Source of the DNA: Allomyces macrogynus ATCC 38327
Taxonomy: Eukaryota > Blastocladiomycota > Blastocladiomycetes > Blastocladiales > Blastocladiaceae
Assembly: GCA_000151295.1 (NCBI GenBank)
Contig: GG745347.1
Location: forward strand, 371,147 to 435,146
Length of the DNA: 64,000 nucleotides
Direction: 5' to 3'
The notes under the pieces are model-generated. The model saw nothing but the letters and a program-made list of their open reading frames with translations, made no database searches and was not told the DNA's origin. The position numbers and the translations under genes are program-made. This document shows, in pieces, positions 61,080 through 64,000 of this stretch. Position 1 is the first letter of the stretch. Each line of letters opens with the position of its first letter.

Positions 61080-63488
61080 ATGGAGCAAGACCGCCGAGCG
61101 CGGCTAGTGGCCGCAAAGGCCCTCCTGCAGCGAGCGCTTCACGACGTCGAGGTGCAACTCGAGCGGTTTCATGATGGCCACGGCCCGGCTGACGACGCGC
61201 TGTTGGCCGCGATTGAGACGATGAGCCGTGCTTTGCCGACACCTGTCGGGCCGGACGTTGGTGGAGGTGACAGCGGTGCTGCTGACGACCACGATGTATT
61301 TGGCGAATTTGGCGACCATGAGAATGGCGACGACGAAATTGAAATGGTCGAGCCGACCCTGCCGTCGGCTGATGCGTACGACCACGACGACTTCCCGTGG
61401 GCCACGACGCTGCACGCGGCCGCCGAGGCGCTCTGGCCGACCGTCGAATCCTGGCGTCCGGGCCAGCGCGCGGCCATGAACGCGTCGCTCAGCGGGCGCG
61501 ACACGCTCGTGATCCTGCCCACGGGCGCTGGCAAGTCACTCATCTACCAGCTGCCCGCGCTCGCGCCCGTATTCGCCGACCCGCTGCCCGCCGAATCCGA
61601 CCGGCTGCCCCTAACCCTCGTCGTGTCCCCACTGGTCGCTCTCATCACCGATCAGATCCGCAACCTGCACGCGCGGCTGGCTGCCGCGAACCAGCGTACG
61701 ACCTTCGTCGCGTCGCTCACATCAACCACACCCCCCGCCGACGCGCGGGAAATCGAAAAACGCGTTCGGTCTGGCCGCGTCGCGCTGCTCTACGTGACCC
61801 CCGAAAAAATTGTGCAGGCCAAACGGTTCCTTGCGCTGCTCGAGTCCGTCTACGCGCACCCGCTCGCCGGCGGCGGCCGCGCCCTCGCGCGCATTGTCGT
61901 CGACGAATGCCACTGCTGCTCGCACTACGGCCACGACTTCCGACCCGACTACCGCAAAATGGGCGGGATGCTACGCGCGCTGTTCCCAGCGGGCGCGCAG
62001 GGGGTCCCGATCGTCGCGCTCTCGGCGACGTGCGGGCCGCGCGTACGCACGTCGGTCGCGGCGATTCTGCGCCTGCACGCGCCCGTCGTCTGTGCCGCGC
62101 CATTGCGGCGCGCGAATTTGCGCTGGCAAGTCGCGCCGAAACCGGCCGACGCCGACGCGGCCGTGACCCTCGTCGCCGACTGGATCCAAAACACGTGGCC
62201 GGGGGCGCAGGGGATCGTGTACTGTCTCTCGCGCAAGGATACAGAGGCGGTCGCTGCGGCTCTCTCGAAAAAGGGCGTCCGTGCCGCGGCCTACCACGCG
62301 GATTTGCCCGCCAACCGCCGCGCGTGGGTGCACACGCAGTGGGCCCGTACACATGGCGCGACGAATGGGCGCGTGGATATAGTGGTGGCCACGACCGCGT
62401 TTGGGATGGGGATTGATGAGCCGGCGGTCCGGTACGTCGTGCACCATTCGCCGCCGCGGTCGGTTGATGCGCTGTACCAGGAGGCCGGACGCGCCGGGCG
62501 CGATGGGGAGAGGGCGGATTGTTTGTTGCTGGCGCGGCCCGCGGATTTTGGCCGGCTGGCCGCCGCGCAGATTGCGGATGGCCGCGGATTGGATGGGCTG
62601 CAGGCGGTCTACGCGGTCGCGCAGTACGCGATGCTCACGGCGCGCGCGCAGGGCGACGACGACGATGACGTGACAGTGTGCCGGCAGGTCTGGCTCACGC
62701 GGTACTTTGAAACGGCCGCGTGCCCGAGCGGCGGCGGCGTGATCAGCAGCGCCAACACCACTGCCGACGACGACCTGCCGTCGAACGCCGACTCGACCGA
62801 CCCGTGCGGGATCTGCGACCTGTGCACGCGGCAAGTTCTTGCCGTCGACGCGACCGGCGCCACGCGGCGGTTGCTACACATGGCCGCAGTTCCACCCCCG
62901 GCGCCCGTCAAGCGCGCGCGCGCCGCAGCCGGGAGCGACGACGACGAGGACGATGACGACGACCCGGCCCCCACGACCGCGCCGGCGGCAGCGCCGCGGT
63001 GGACGTTCCTGAAACTCGTGACCGCCGCGACCAAGGCGCGCGGAAAACCCGTCCTCGCGCTGCCCGCGGCCGTACGTGCACAGACGGCGGTGCCCAGCGC
63101 GACGCTCGCGGACCGCGCGCTCGCGGCGATGCTGTACGGTGACCCACCGCTCGTGCGCGAGGAGTTTCACGTCACACCGTACGCGGCGATCGGGTATGTT
63201 GTGCCCGCGCCGGTCGGGGCGCGTGCGCTGGCGGATACGGGTGCGGGTGGGGTTGCCACTTTGCCGCACGCCGTATACGTCCCACACTACGTCGCGTGGG
63301 AAGGCGCACCGGACGCGACGGAGACGCCGGCTGGGGCGAGTGGGAAGCGTGGGCGGCGTGCAGCGCCCAAGGCGGCGAGGGGAGGAGGAGCCCGACCGGC
63401 CAAGCGCGCTCGGACGGGTGCGGCGCGTCAGGACGCGCCGGCAGCGGCCGAGGACGTGGTGGTTGTGTCGGATTCCGACTTTGAGTGA
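61080..63488 (+). CDS. RECQL-type (RecQ family) ATP-dependent DNA helicase
   Basis: 3'-5' DNA helicase of the RECQ1/RECQL group, acting in replication-fork and recombination control. Single exon of 802 residues. An acidic N-terminus with a predicted coiled coil precedes the helicase core: motif 0 SWRPGQRAAMNASLSGRDTL (~121), motif I LPTGAGKSLIYQLPA, motif Ia VVSPLVALITDQ, YVTPEKIVQAKRF (very RECQL-like), motif II VVDECHCCSHYGHDFRPDY (DECH; the aromatic loop has SHYGHDFRPDY for SQWGHDFRPDY), motif III LSATCG, motif V VVATTAFGMGID and motif VI YQEAGRAGRDG. A zinc-binding segment with PCGICDLC follows (~574). The tail is basic/acidic and ends VVVSDSDFE, which resembles a SUMO-interacting motif. 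Confidence 0.93.
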   Translation: MEQDRRARLVAAKALLQRALHDVEVQLERFHDGHGPADDALLAAIETMSRALPTPVGPDVGGGDSGAADDHDVFGEFGDHENGDDEIEMVEPTLPSADAYDHDDFPWATTLHAAAEALWPTVESWRPGQRAAMNASLSGRDTLVILPTGAGKSLIYQLPALAPVFADPLPAESDRLPLTLVVSPLVALITDQIRNLHARLAAANQRTTFVASLTSTTPPADAREIEKRVRSGRVALLYVTPEKIVQAKRFLALLESVYAHPLAGGGRALARIVVDECHCCSHYGHDFRPDYRKMGGMLRALFPAGAQGVPIVALSATCGPRVRTSVAAILRLHAPVVCAAPLRRANLRWQVAPKPADADAAVTLVADWIQNTWPGAQGIVYCLSRKDTEAVAAALSKKGVRAAAYHADLPANRRAWVHTQWARTHGATNGRVDIVVATTAFGMGIDEPAVRYVVHHSPPRSVDALYQEAGRAGRDGERADCLLLARPADFGRLAAAQIADGRGLDGLQAVYAVAQYAMLTARAQGDDDDDVTVCRQVWLTRYFETAACPSGGGVISSANTTADDDLPSNADSTDPCGICDLCTRQVLAVDATGATRRLLHMAAVPPPAPVKRARAAAGSDDDEDDDDDPAPTTAPAAAPRWTFLKLVTAATKARGKPVLALPAAVRAQTAVPSATLADRALAAMLYGDPPLVREEFHVTPYAAIGYVVPAPVGARALADTGAGGVATLPHAVYVPHYVAWEGAPDATETPAGASGKRGRRAAPKAARGGGARPAKRARTGAARQDAPAAAEDVVVVSDSDFE

Positions 63489-63967
63489 AATGCACGCGCG
63501 GGCCGGGATGCGGATCATACGGGCATCAACGCTTGGCGTACGCGTGGAGAACGTCAGCACAGTTGGTCAGCCAAGTGTTCAGCGTTGACGTGGACACTTT
63601 GTCTTGGCTGTGGGGTCGGACCAGCGACAACACACGCGCGCCGTGGCCCGTTGGCTGGCCGAGATTCAGCACGGTTCGACGACCGGGTTCGACGGGTTCG
63701 ATGCGAGCGCCGGCGCGGTTCGCCAAGCGCTTCGATCCCCTGGTCGCTCGCTCGCTCGCTGGCGGTTTGGCAACGGTTCGACGGTTCGAGGCGCCTGGAC
63801 ACGCCCGTGTTAAGAACGGCGCGCATTATCCCTTCTCCAAAATTGCCCACCCACCAAACCAACTCGCTGCAATCCCGTCCTCTTCGTGAGCCCACGAGCA
63901 CGACAATACATTTGTGCAGCACGCAGCCCGCAACGCTCTGCAGGCCCCGACGACCGCGATCACCGCC
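63489..63967 (+). other. Intergenic, no gene seen
   Basis: About 480 bp between the helicase stop and the next start; includes a short CGCTCGCTCGCTCG run near 63750. Nothing else recognised. Confidence 0.5.
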
Positions 63968-64000
63968 ATGCACTCCGTTCGCCTCCTAGTCTATGACCTG
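63968..64000 (+). CDS. First 11 codons of a probable PPPDE/DeSI-type peptidase (truncated by window end)
   Basis: The last 33 bases read MHSVRLLVYDL from an ATG in a CACCGCC context. The VRLxVYDL start is typical of PPPDE-superfamily proteins (desumoylating isopeptidase DESI1 and relatives), where it is followed by the catalytic His region. Only this start is visible, so the assignment is a guess from a short match. Confidence 0.4.
   Translation, partial: MHSVRLLVYDL

Noticed and set aside
61971..62834. 287-codon minus-strand open frame inside the RECQL gene
   Set aside because: Antisense shadow of the helicase core; no family resemblance.

Overview
This window looks like nuclear DNA of an early-diverging, zoosporic-type fungus. 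Blastocladiomycota (the Blastocladiella, Catenaria or Allomyces group) is my best guess. The grounds are compact, GC-rich, eukaryotic genes with many short introns (mostly 57-98 nt), and a gene set typical of fungi: a single PKA regulatory subunit with an RIIa domain, a Gyp7-type RabGAP, fungal Mrp51- and CIA30-type mitochondrial proteins, MSS1, Kap121 and a VPS73-like MFS transporter. The lineage call is inference. One run of 100 N shows that this is a draft assembly.

Layout: 0-1 kb, tail of a Q/P-rich protein. 2.2-5.4 kb (minus), a PUS9/RluA-type pseudouridine synthase and a CIA30 complex I assembly factor. 5.7-12.7 kb (plus), a CAP10-type membrane glycosyltransferase and a large pseudokinase/Sel1 protein. 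13.7-15.5 kb (plus), mitochondrial tRNA-modification GTPase MSS1, convergent with a 1,900-residue P4 flippase (15.6-21.7 kb, minus). 22.4-24.2 kb (minus), H/ACA snoRNP factor NAF1. 24.5-25.9 kb, a CpG-poor decayed island. 26.2-27.3 kb (plus), a small PSI-like membrane protein. 27.6-31.3 kb (minus), TAF3 and the PKA regulatory subunit; the latter is divergent from GID8 (32-32.9 kb). 33.3-34.9 kb (minus), a sugar-transporter-like MFS protein, divergent from importin Kap121 (35.6-39.1 kb), which is followed on the same strand by ATX1 and DNAJC17.

41.9-49.0 kb (all minus) is the accessory part. It holds a GB1-type GTPase fused to six tandem Cys/His-rich modules and a ZZ finger, an LRR-like gene, and two degenerate F-box/LRR paralogues. 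49.4-51.8 kb carries a Gyp7/TBC1D15 RabGAP whose N-terminal exons show frame disruptions. Around the N gap lie fragments of one or two unrecognised genes. 54-59.6 kb (minus) holds an Mrp51-like mitoribosomal protein and a very large PCL-like cyclin. 60.8 kb is a tRNA-Arg(CCG); 61.1-63.5 kb is a RECQL-type helicase; the window ends in the first 11 codons of a probable PPPDE/DeSI peptidase.

Most genes are housekeeping functions and are not functionally clustered. The most interesting content is the GTPase with its novel-looking zinc-module array, the pseudokinase/Sel1 protein, and a strong genome-style preference for 5' splice sites of the form GTNCG. Exon coordinates are my own manual reconstructions from reading frame, splice dinucleotides and family resemblance; every multi-exon model except the Gyp7-like RabGAP sums to an intact frame.
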